Of a DNA stretch of 64,000 nt, positions 10,864 to 21,700 are shown in pieces. The DNA comes from Anas platyrhynchos. Lineage: Eukaryota > Chordata > Aves > Anseriformes > Anatidae. Position 1 is the first letter of the stretch. Every line of letters begins with the position of its first letter. The stretch spans positions 23,894,501 through 23,958,500 of the forward strand of contig NC_092597.1 of assembly GCF_047663525.1 (NCBI RefSeq). The letters are read 5' to 3'. The position numbers and the translations under genes were made by a program. The notes under the pieces were generated by a model. It was not told the origin of the DNA, made no database searches, and worked only from the letters and a program-made list of their open reading frames with translations.

Positions 10864-12180
10864 GTAAGTGAGCTTGGGGTGAAAGATGCCTGGCTCGGGG
10901 GGGCCGTGGGGAGCTGTGGTTTTGTTGCCAGGGGACGTGCCAGCGTGTGCAGGTAGCGCCAGGAGATCCTTCCAGGGGAAGATTTCTTCTGGAGGAGGCA
11001 GTGCGTGAGAGCAGGTCTGCGTGCCGTTAGCCTGGCTGCTCGGTTTTGCGTGAGAAAGCTGGTAATTGTTAATTGGGGTGCCGTGCAATTAGCTGCGCCG
11101 TGATCACCAGGTCTGTGGCGCGGGGGGGAGGCAGGGGTTTATCCTGTTGTGCCACGTGTGGGGAGGATTTTAGGATAAAACACCGGCGTTAAACTGGAGC
11201 GTGGCTCTCCCCGACGCTCTGATTTTGCAGAAGCAAAAGTTTTTCTCCTCGTAAATGCAGTGATTTATTTCTCCTTGGTCTTCGGCAGTTTCTCTGCTAG
11301 CCGTGGCTGCGCGCGGGTTTGGGAAATCTGATTGCCAAGGAGAGGAGCCCAAACTGGAGGAGGCTCAGAAAGCTTCCCAGGGCTTCCAGCGTGCCTCCTG
11401 TGTCACAGCTGAAAGATAAAAGCCCTCTCGGAGCTGCTACACCAGAAAAGGGGGTTTCAAAGCATTTCGAGATGATTAAAGGAAACTTTAAACTTCTGCC
11501 TGCTAATTAATACATGCTGCTCTCGCGTGCTTAACCGGCGCTGGGTGAGTTCTGCTCTTCCGAGCCTTGCAGCTGGGTTCAGCCTGGGCTGTGCTCCCCG
11601 GGATCCTGCTGGGGTTTGAGCCCGGGGTGGGAGCACCCAGCCCGTGCTGGCGTTTGGGATCATCTGTCCTTTGGGGTGCGTGGTGCAGCAGGACGGTCTC
11701 GAGCCCGGAGTGCTTTAAATTCTCCGCTTGCTCCTAAACGAGCGGAAAGGAGCGTTTAGCAATGCAAATAGTCTGAAGCAGCAAATGAATTTCAACCGGG
11801 CAGACAGGCTTGTGTGGAAATTAAGGCAGTGTTTGGGGGGAAAAAAAAGAAAAAAGCATCCATTTTGTGTTACTGTGCTTCTGTCTCTGTGCAGCTGGAG
11901 TGGAAAACAAACGCGCTGAGTCCCTCGCGGAGGCTTTATCGGGTGCTCAGAGCCTTCCCCCTTCCGTCAGCTCGTGAATTCTGCAAGTGTGCTCCTGAAT
12001 TGTTTGACTTGTCAAACTCATCATCCTGCCCAGACTTTGTCAGGCTTAACTGATCGTAGAGTATGCTTTTTATTAACATCCAGGCAATAGAAGCTGAGCG
12101 AGTACTCCCATTGAGTTGGGGAGTGAAGTTTTGCTGCCAGGTTTTAAATATATGTTCTCTTAAACTTGCTTGGCAATCTG
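10864..12180. other. GLCE intron 1, no gene seen
   Basis: Unique intron sequence with nothing assignable. Confidence 0.5.
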
Positions 12181-12800
12181 CTTATGTGAGCATCATGAGC
12201 CTTTATATTTGAGATGTGCTTTTTTTTTTTAGGATGAAAGTAGTCGAGGATCTGAATTGCGAGGGATAGATGAAATTAAGCAGCAGAAGCAGTGATGGCA
12301 ATCTACAAAGCTTTAATGTGTTAATGCAGCCTCGGCATTATACATATTTAGAAGCAGGCTAGATTGAATCCTGGAGAAAACACCGAGGTATTCAGAGCCT
12401 CCCGTCTTGATCATGTTTTCCTGTAAGTGATGGATGGTGCGAAACAGTGTTTTGAAGGAGATGCTAAAAATTATTTTGCTGCTGCTGGGACAGTATTGCA
12501 TATTAATTGCCCCCAAGTTCGTCTTTTATTTTTAGCAAAAATACTGGGGAGGGCGGGGGATACAGGAATGATGTTTGTAAGATCTCCTAGCCCCGTGTAG
12601 ACCTTATTTTGCTGTCATGAATTATTTAGTGTTTCAAGTCTGCTGTAGTGCTGTATTTAATATGTTTTAAATGACATTGAATCAGTTAATACGATGGAGG
12701 AGAAGATCTGGGCGGACTGATAATTAATCTGCCAGGGGGAACAGCAGAAGAGAAGCTGTTGACATAGACTGAACAGTTTATTTTATACAAACAAGGAGCA
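12180..12800. promoter_or_regulatory. Candidate conserved regulatory block B in GLCE intron 1
   Basis: AT-rich, repeat-free and dense in homeobox/POU-like words: TTGCATATTAAT at 12497-12508 (octamer-like plus homeodomain core), TAATACG near 12688, and GATAATTAATC near 12719. It resembles vertebrate developmental enhancers. The call rests on texture alone. Confidence 0.3.
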
Positions 12801-13235
12801 TTTTAGCATGCACTAAAAGGATATTTTGATCGACCCGGCCGGAGCAGCTTCGTGGAGCCGGTGGCTCCGCTCCGGCACGGTGCCGTGACCCTGGCTGGAG
12901 CCTCTGGATGCACAGCAATATAAAGGAATAATTTATAGGCTCTCAGTGGGGTTGTAAGTGAATAAAGAGTGAATGCATTGAATTTCTGGATGAAAAAAGA
13001 GTCCGTAGCATCCAGAAGAAAATAGCTCGGTATTGTAGACCTATTAATTATGTTCCAGTATCGAGCAGCTGTTGGACAGCAGCACCGGGAGGAAATTCTG
13101 TTCCTGGCAGTCAGGCGCGTGGATGCACGTGGGCACAACTTGGAAAGGAAACTTTTTACAATGCTGGTGGAAGCGCAGGTTCTGCCTGCACCTTTGCTCC
13201 TCTTCTTCTCTACCAGAGGCACCTGGGGCAGGAAT

Positions 13236-13410
13236 TGTAGAATCACAGAGCTGGAAGGGACCCGCCAGGATCACCGAGTCCAACTCCTGGCTCTGCACAG
13301 GACCACCCAAAAATGAGACCGTGTGTCTGAGAGCGTCATTCAAATGCTCCTTGAGCTCCAGCAGCTCGGTGCTGTGCCTCTGGGTGCAAACCTTTCCTGC
13401 CTCGGAGCAG
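13236..13410 (-). mobile_element. CR1 LINE 3' fragment
   Basis: Starts with GTAGAATCACAGAGCTGGAA, then contains GTCCAACTCCTGGCTCTGCA and ACAGGACCACCCAAAAAT. This is the reverse complement of the CR1 3' untranslated and terminal ORF region. It is 5'-truncated and diverged, and the element's ORF is destroyed. Confidence 0.9.
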
Positions 13411-15239
13411 CTCCAGGTAAAACGTGTCCTTCCAATGCAGCAAGGACTTCCTAGATGACTTCTGCAGCAGATGCCCTTCACTGAAGTCTTTTTTTCATGA
13501 TGGCCTCAGTTAATGTTTCCAGAGCTAGCTGTTAGATTGGCTTTTTCTGTAGTAGCTCTGTGACAGTCTCGTGCTCTGCTTGCGCTTCGGTGGCAACTGC
13601 TTGGCTGTAGAAATCAGGATGAAGTCCTCCAGGTTTGTTTGATTTATCACACATTTTAAATACCTGGGTGTGTGTCTGTAGCACACCTACTGAAGTTTAA
13701 AACCATCTCAAGTGATACTGTGATGGCCTTTAGGTTATGGAGGAGATTTTGGCTTTCGTTTATTACGTCTGCCTTGTGTTAATTCCTGCCCCAGGAAGGA
13801 TTTTCTTGTAACTTCAGTGTTTCTTTTACGAATTCTCCATTGTGCTTTTATCTTGCCAGCTTGGCCCATAGGATAATGCACACCTGATGGACAGTGGCGT
13901 GATGTCAGGCACTCGCTGGCCTTTCCCTGCCCAGGTGGGCACGGTTACACGCTGCACCTCGAGTGTTCTTTATACCTGGTCATCAGAAAAAGTTCTGCCA
14001 CTGCAATCAACACTGCCAAGAGTAAAGTTGATTTTAATTTCTTTTTGGAGAAATGCAGCTGGCAGAAGAGGTAAAACCCCTCAGCAATTCAGTGCCACTA
14101 ATTACTGCCGCTGTGAAACCTGCAATAAAACCTTTGGGCTGCCTGGTGCTCCGGGTTCATCAGCCCGTGGGCACCTCTGAGGCATCTCAGAGCTCTGCGA
14201 GCGGCATTTCTGTGGCAAGGGTTAGGTGTAATGGAATAAATGGAATAACAAAAGGGGAAAATAAGTTTCATTTGTGTGCAGCGACCATCCTATCTGGGCT
14301 GATTCCCTGCTGCTCCCCTCCGGCAGCACCCAAGGGTGAGCGAGCAGTGCTTTTGTGCCTGGGACTTTTGGGCGCCTTCGCCTGGCTGTGAGGACCTTGG
14401 CACGTCCCCGGGTGCTGGTAACGGGGAAGGAGGGAGCTCCTCCATCTGTCTTCTGGCCAAGTGCACATTAAAGTCGACGGCCTGACTTCCTGGCACTCCG
14501 AGGAAATCCTCTTGACGGAGGGTATCTCAGCAATTCGTTGCGTTAGGAGGTTTCCATTAGTGCCAACTAATTACACGGGCCGCGTTGGGTTGGAGTCGCA
14601 ATTACATTGACCGATGTACAATAATTAGCTTCGATACATGTTTCCGTGTGTAGGAGACGTTTAATTGCTCGCTGGTTTTTGACGAAGATACTGCTGTTGT
14701 CTGTAATTGGGTTTCCCCTTTCTGCCAGTGCCCGCCTGGAGCTAGCAGCAGCTCCAGCAGGACGATGTGGCCACCGCCGACTGCCTCACGCCAGGGACGT
14801 GGCATCAGCGTGCTGGCAGCTTTGCTGATGGCATTCGGTACGTCTCGAGAGCAAACACTTTGTCTTTGTGTCCATCTGACAGCGTTAGGCCTTGAGCAGG
14901 TTTCCTGTAACGCAGCACTAGCTCCAGCCAAAACTGAAGTGGTTTCGGCTCAAACCCGTTGCTCTGTGGCTGTGCTGCTTGGTTTTTATGTGGGCAGCCC
15001 CACGAGATGTCTCCATATTAACAGATTTGGTCTGGATTCCCATGTTTTGCACAGCCAGTGTGTCCTCTGACTCGTGCCATGCCAGGGTGAGCAGCGGTGG
15101 CAGCTTTTGTGCCTTGCTCAAAATCTTCCAGGCTCTGACCTTTCCAAAAATCATCCCTGGTCCTAGGAAAGGGTCAACTCAAACCTGCTCCTTCCATTCC
15201 TTGTAAATGCTTACAACGCTCCCGTGCACGTCTGTATGC
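13411..15239. other. GLCE intron 1, no gene seen
   Basis: Unique sequence. Short open frames exist on both strands, none with a recognisable domain. Confidence 0.5.
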
Positions 15240-15780
15240 GCGGATTAGTGAGAGCTTATTGTTTTGCTTAAAATGTTTACTTGGAGAATTCCTTTTATTG
15301 AAATTTTTAGTAAAGCCGCTCGCACGCAAACGCGCTGAATGGCTTCAGCTCGTCTGTATGCAGCCTGTTCCCGCAGTGCATATCGCTGAATGCGTTCAGC
15401 ATAAAAAGTATAATCAGCGAAACTATTGTTCAGGTCTAATTGCGAGCTGGATCGTTGCACGTTTGCAGATTTTTTTGGCACCGCCGTCGCCAGTTGCTCA
15501 TTAAGAGAACACTTGTGCGAAGATTGTGCTGGCGGTGCTACATTTGTCAATGGCAATCTAGCATTAATAGTACAAACTTTTAAAAATAACCGATGCGACA
15601 ATAAATCCCCGACAAATAGCAAATACATACTAAGTAAGTGTTGTAAAGTTTCAGACAATGCTGTGAAGTGCTCTGCTAATAAACCATTTTTACAGTGGTG
15701 CGCTGGGCTGTGTTCGTGGGGTGATTTAACAGCCTTCATCTCCACAGCTCTTTTGCCTGCAGCGATGTTATATGGTCAGG
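15240..15780. promoter_or_regulatory. Candidate regulatory block C with paired inverted repeats
   Basis: Base composition is only moderately GC, yet CpG dinucleotides are frequent (GCTCGCACGCAAACGCGCTG around 15318-15337 and many more). That is unusual for intron DNA, where CpG normally decays. The block contains two short inverted repeats with identical arms (15334-15349 and 15385-15400) and a longer stem GCACCGCC (15478-15485) / GGCGGTGC (15531-15538). An open frame of 166 codons runs through it on the minus strand, but it has no recognisable motif and I do not call it a gene. Best guess is a strongly constrained enhancer or structured RNA. Confidence 0.4.
15334..15400. repeat. Two GCTGAA-N4-TTCAGC inverted repeats, 51 bp apart
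   Basis: GCTGAATGGCTTCAGC at 15334-15349 and GCTGAATGCGTTCAGC at 15385-15400. Both have perfect 6-bp arms around a 4-base centre, with starts exactly 51 bp apart, close to five helical turns. The arms are identical and only the loops differ. Confidence 0.9.
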
Positions 15781-18700
15781 ATTAACGATTAGGTGTAGCA
15801 TCGTTGTCAGTCTCAGCACATTTTTCTTAATTTATTTTCATTGGATTAATGGCCTCGTGGTGGGATAGGCATAACTTGTCTATAAAGCAATCATTGTATT
15901 TGCGTATAGATGGATAAAGCTCCCCTCCCTCTGCAGCCGTTCTCCTTGCAGCTCCACGTGTCCAGCGTTACCACCTCGCACCTTGGCTAGCAGGGAACTG
16001 GGATAAACTGGTGTTAGGTGCGCTGGCTTCCACTGTGTCCATCTTCCCAAGCACCGATGTCCTCTGTTTTTTGGTAAGAGCAAGGCTTTGAGGCCAGCTC
16101 GGACTGTTTCCAAATACTCTCCTCTGGTTCTCCTCATTTTGGAGCTCAGTTCAACGTCTGAACCACAAAGACATTCATAAAAGCTCTAGGAGAGAACCTG
16201 TTGAGTGAATTTCCATTAAATGGAGATTTCCTGAAGCTTCCTGAATGCAGGTTTACCTAAAGTAAGCAGTTATACTTGTATTTTTGTTAAGGATATTTTT
16301 ATTTTGGTAATCGTTCTTCCTCCAAAGAGGCAGAGCTGTTCAAATCTCAAAAACACTTGCAATCTGTCTGCGAACTACCTGCAGAATAGGACTTGCAGGC
16401 TGTGTTTCTGTAACTTGTGGTGTTCCAGGAGGCAGCCAACAGTGCGAGTTGTTGCTGTGTGCCGGGAGTTAGCATAAGAAGCTGTGTGGTTCAAGGGTTG
16501 ACATCTTTCCTCAAATCCGTGCAGCGAAAACATATTTGTGCTAAAATAAGAATTGGTAATAAGGGTGGGGTTTGTGTTTAGATGTGCAGTTCAGGAATTC
16601 CTGCTGCAAAATGTGCTCCCTGCTCCAACAATAAAAGGTCTTCTGTGGAATCTAAAATCGAAGTATTTCAGATCAGAAGGCTTAATTCAGATTAAGGTTT
16701 AATTTCTGTCCTTGTCTCTTCCTCCCTGCTTCCTCCCTCATGACCTTGCGTTTTTCGTGGTGTAGAGCAGGCTGGGTTAGAGAGGAGAAAAGGTGAGGAA
16801 AGAGCTCGTGGCGTGACCCATTGCTTGTGCCTTTGTTTCGGGTATGTTCTGCTCAGCTTAAGCACTTGTTTTAACTTGTGGTTTTGCTGTGGGAGTGAAT
16901 GAGAGCATCACTGGGAGGCTGCAGAGAATATCCTCTGCGTGGGTTTTAGTTTCTGCCCCAGGGTCCTGGACAGCACTTCTTGCCATTGGAAAATGTGTGT
17001 TTTTGGAAAAAGAAAGCATTGCTGTAGTCGTATCTAATTTGCTGCAAGTTGTACTTGAAAGGTCAAGTGTGCTGGTCTGTAGCTAAGCACGTGAGTGTCC
17101 TTGGGACTGGGTTCATTTTCGGAATGACTGAGAAAGGCTTCAGGGTTTGTGGTTTCTTGCGTGTATATTTTTGCATATGCTGATCGCTTTGGAGACACTC
17201 TGAACTGAAGGAATTCTGAATTACATTGGACATTCTTAATTTCTAAGCTTTTTCTTAAAGCTTCTTTAAGCTTGCTTTGCTTCTCCCCAAAATAGCAAAC
17301 CTGATTGCATCCTTCCTGTTTATTCCTTCTTTCTTTGAAACCTTCCTCGCTGTTAAAGCTGCGGTAGCGATGCTGCCTACCTTTGCGGGGGAGAGGAAGA
17401 ATTGCTCTTGTTGATGTTTCACAGCAGTTTATTTAAAATAGAAAAAATCAACTCCTACGTCTGCAGAGCTGAAGTTGCTTTGGAAAAAAAAAAAAACAAA
17501 ACAAAAAACAGGTAAACCACAAAACAATTTCTTCTAGCAACAGGAACAAACGCACGGAGTGGTGATGACTTAACCTGTTTTGGAAGAGAGAATACTTTTC
17601 TAGCAGTTGTGACTCATTGTCCAAACGCACTGTGTGTTTATACAAATGCGCATTCATACATCATTTATTGACACGTAGCTGGTGCATGGTCCGCAAGGCT
17701 CAGTCTGAGTCATGATCAAAGAGCACACATCTACTGCAAGCTTTACCTTTCACCCGAGGCACTGGGGAGGCAGATGGAATTGGGGCCTTTTCGGAGGAGA
17801 ACAGCTGAATATGAGAAATGCCTTTTCTGGCTTGTCATGTTAATAATTATTTTTTCTTGAATGAAATACCATAAAATGTGACTGTGCTACAGGCTTGGAA
17901 GCATGTGCAAGCCAGCAGTGAAACTGCATTGCTCCTGGTATCTGTAGCAAAAATCCCATGGGTTAATTTGTGTAAAATAAGACTCAAGAAAAGAGTAGGA
18001 GGGAAAAAAAGAAAAGTGGGGTGGGGAGGAGGTGCAGTGAGAAGTCAGGAACTGCCTGTGCACGCTGGCAGCCTGGGGTGCTCTGCTCCCATCACCGTGT
18101 CTCGCTGGCATCCCACTGAATTTGGATTCACTCGAACAGCAAGTTGCAGGCCAATGTGGAATCCATGGTAAATGGAGCTGAAGAGTCAGAGGTTTAAAAA
18201 AAAAAAAATGCATGCTGATTTCCTTGCGTGTTTGTTCTGTAACACAGCTCTTAAACTTAGCTGCCTGCTTGCCTGGGAGAAAGGAGAGCGCATCGCACGG
18301 GGCCGAGCTGCTCCCAGGGAAGTGGGGTTCTTGGCTGGCAGAGCCGGTCATTTTCTCTTCTACTCCACCTTTTAAAAATAATGGATTCTAAAAAGCAGAG
18401 GAGATCGATGCCAGGTTCCAAGTCCTGCAGTGACTTTTGTGCCAGGTGCTAATAGCGGTGTGGCTGCAAGGGTTTGGATGAACACAATGGTAATGCAGAA
18501 GCATTACGTGCAAGCGGGTCTGACAGCCAGGTCGTGGGTTCAGCTGGTCTGGGACACTCGAGTTTTTCGGGAGGAGAGTTAAGAGAATTTGCCGACAGCA
18601 GCTGCTCGTGTGTTAAAATAGTTCAAAACCACAGTCAGTGCTGCAGGTATGGAACAACACCGTGGCTCCGGCAGCCCCGTCCCACTCCTCTGTGTGAAAA

Positions 18701-21700
18701 TCCAGCCGGGAGCATCACCAGAGGGCCTGCAGCTCAAGTTAATCCCATCAGACTACGAGCCTGGGGAGGAAATGGAAACCATCTCATGTAGCCTCAGACA
18801 GAAATCAGTCTGTGCTCGTTAGGATCGAGGTTATTCCCTTGCCAATAATTTCCCTTGAGACGCATGAAGTCCCTGTTTTGCCAGTGTCTTTTGCTTAATG
18901 ATGCAGCTAGACTCGAGGGTCAGCTCCAGGGTTTTTTTCATGGGACCGATCCCAAGCAGCAAATCGGGAAGATTTTGTTGTCAAGAGCAGTAGGTTCGGG
19001 CTGCACCCTGTAGTGCAGGGTGCTTGCTCACTAGAGTTCAAAGAAATTTGAGTGCAGCCTCTTAAATACCGGGTGTCTTGTAACAAGATTTTAACTTGGT
19101 GTATCACAACAGGAAGAGCAGCTAAAATCTATTTTGAGAAGCGGAGCCAAAGGTCTTTGGAGGCTCCCTCTGGATTAGCATTGACCATAAATACAAATTT
19201 GGAGCCGAGCATTGTCTCTTTGTAAACCCTCTCCTCTCTTCAATATAAGAAATTGCAGTCGGGATGCCTTTGGTCCCCTGATTATTGAGGTGGAAGCAGG
19301 GAGGAACCTTGGTCACGGAGGCTGATGGATAACAAGTCTTGTAAGCAGAGCTGCTGTGTACAGCCAGGATATCCATGTAAGTTTATAATTTCTGGGGTTT
19401 AAGAGCAGTTTTTATTGGGATGACTCAGCTGGTCCAGCACTCGGTGTGAAGAGCAGTGGGGTAAGGGAGGGACTATGGGGAGGCTCCTGATCCCAAAGGG
19501 CAGGCCAGGGCCGTGCATGCAGGCTGGGAGCTGCTCTTCCAGGTCACTTTGTCAAAAGCCTTCTCCTTCCACGTGAGAATTGTGCAAGCCGTGTCCTCTG
19601 GTGGGGGTGATGGCTTGGAGTGACTTCACCAGCCTGCGAGAAATCCTACAGCGTGTGGAGGACCCCTCATGGAGGTCCTTTGGTGGATATTTTTGGTGTG
19701 CCAGGGCATCCGGGTGAAGTCAATTTTCTCTTTTTGGGAAGCTAAGACTTGCACTGTTTTCAGGATTGAGCTAAAACCTGTTGGCGAGGTGCAGGGAGTT
19801 GCTCTAGTGACATGGTGGCACTTGGGAACAGATTCCTCAGGCTGCCCTTTTACCTTGCTGCTTGTGACTCTTCCCTCTCTTCCCTGTTGGCTCCGTGAGC
19901 CGATTTCCTTCTGGGTGGGAACATCCCATCTGTGGAGTGCTTTAGGGCACTCTTGCTGGATTTTACTTTTTTTTTTTTTTTTTGCCAAAGTACAAAAAGC
20001 AACTTTACAAGCTCCTATTTGAAGCTGTTAGACAAACTGAATAGAGCCATTAGTGTAACATCTACCCTCCATTAGCTAAATGTTTCTAAATGTTGTAGGG
20101 CACGGTGAAATATTAATTTTTTTTTTCTTCCTTCAGTCCAATTATTACCGCTTTATTAGGGAATGACACTGGGAAAAGGGAGTTTCTGCAGGGGAGGCAT
20201 GGACACGCTGCTATGCCGCCTCTCCTAAGGACAAACCACTTACACTTGCTGAAGTCCCATTAGACGGGGATGAAATTAAATCAACTGCTCCAGGAAATGA
20301 GACAAACGTTCCATTAAAAAAAAAAGAAGCTGTCCAACTGTAACAACTGGTTTTGATCTCCATGCAGTGAAGCAGAGAGGGCTTGCAGAGACGTCGGGTG
20401 GAGGAGACCTGGCCTTGAAGGGGCTCTTGCAGACAGCCTGGTCTCACTTCTGTCCCCTTACTTGTGCCCTAGTATTCAAACTTGCCCCATGAAAGGGCTC
20501 TTGCCCCTCTTCTGCCCCAAAATTTCCATTCCCAGCAAGTATTTGGTGGCGGAGCGGCCTTGTTCCCTGGGGAAGCTCCCAGCACAGCCCTGCCTTCCCT
20601 CGCCCCGGTGCCGGGCCTGCTCTGTGCCTGTGGCCCCTTGCCCATTTTGCCAAAAATCGGCCTGCTGAAGTTTTAATTTTGCAATGCTGTGTGACCCCTG
20701 GGCTCCTTTGTGCCCAGTTTAAGGCCTTCAGATCGTGGATGAAACGTCTGTGGGTATGGGAAGACCTGAGAGATCCCGGCCCTGCGAAGATCAGGGCAGA
20801 ACGCCTACAAAACGCGTAGTTATTTTTCCAGCAGGGATGGGTGTACAAAGGTCACAAAAATGAGGAATTTGAAACCGCAGAAGAATTCTAACGTTGATAT
20901 TTCCTGCTGTCTGTACAAAAACGGGGCCGTTTGATTACTCCAGTTGGCGAAAACCCTTTAAAGCGAGGCGAGGCCTTCCGGCCCCAGCTGGGAGCAGCCC
21001 CAGGCCTGGTCTGCGATCCCCAAACACAAACCCTGAGGTTTTACAGTTTTATCTCTCACAGAGGAAAGCCTTCTTGATGGGTAGACTTAATATTCTAGCA
21101 ACCCACGTGGAATTTGAAAGCTATAAATCCTGCCAAGCCCGCGTTATGTTCTGGGTTGCGTGTGGAAGTCTGCCCTAATAATTGTAGGTGTGCGCCCCAG
21201 CCCTGCTGGAGGCACCGATGGGAGGAATCCCAGAAATGTGTGTGTGTGTTGCATGTTTAACAGTAATCACCTTCTGTATTAAAAACAGAAATAAGCAGTT
21301 CACTGTCGTGGCTGTACAGGATGATTCGCAGCCGGAGCAGTTTGCTGTCGGGTAGCTTTCGGTGTGCTTTTATATCGTTTCTGATTTTATTCCGCCCTGC
21401 TTTTTCATCATCTCTTCTGAGGAGCTGGAGTAGAAAGGATTAAAAATAAATAAGTAAAAGGCTATCTCTGCCGTATGCCTTATTACCTGCCTGTATGCAG
21501 TTGTGGGCTCTATTCTTAAAAACCAGAATTCAAGTTGCTGTAAAAGCCAGCTCTGCCTTTGGTGTGGGCTTCAATAAAAATAGGATTTGTGCGTTATCTT
21601 GGTCTCCCTAGTATCCAGCCCCGCTGCCTCCTCCTAATCTCTGGCTTGCCAAATATGAAAAAATGTAGAAACGGAAGGTTTCCAAACACATTTGCCAGGG

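Noticed and set aside
15245-15745. 166-codon minus-strand frame in block C as a real gene
   Set aside because: No family motif and no splice or promoter signal; constraint at the DNA level explains the open frame as well. Mentioned as a check in the findings.
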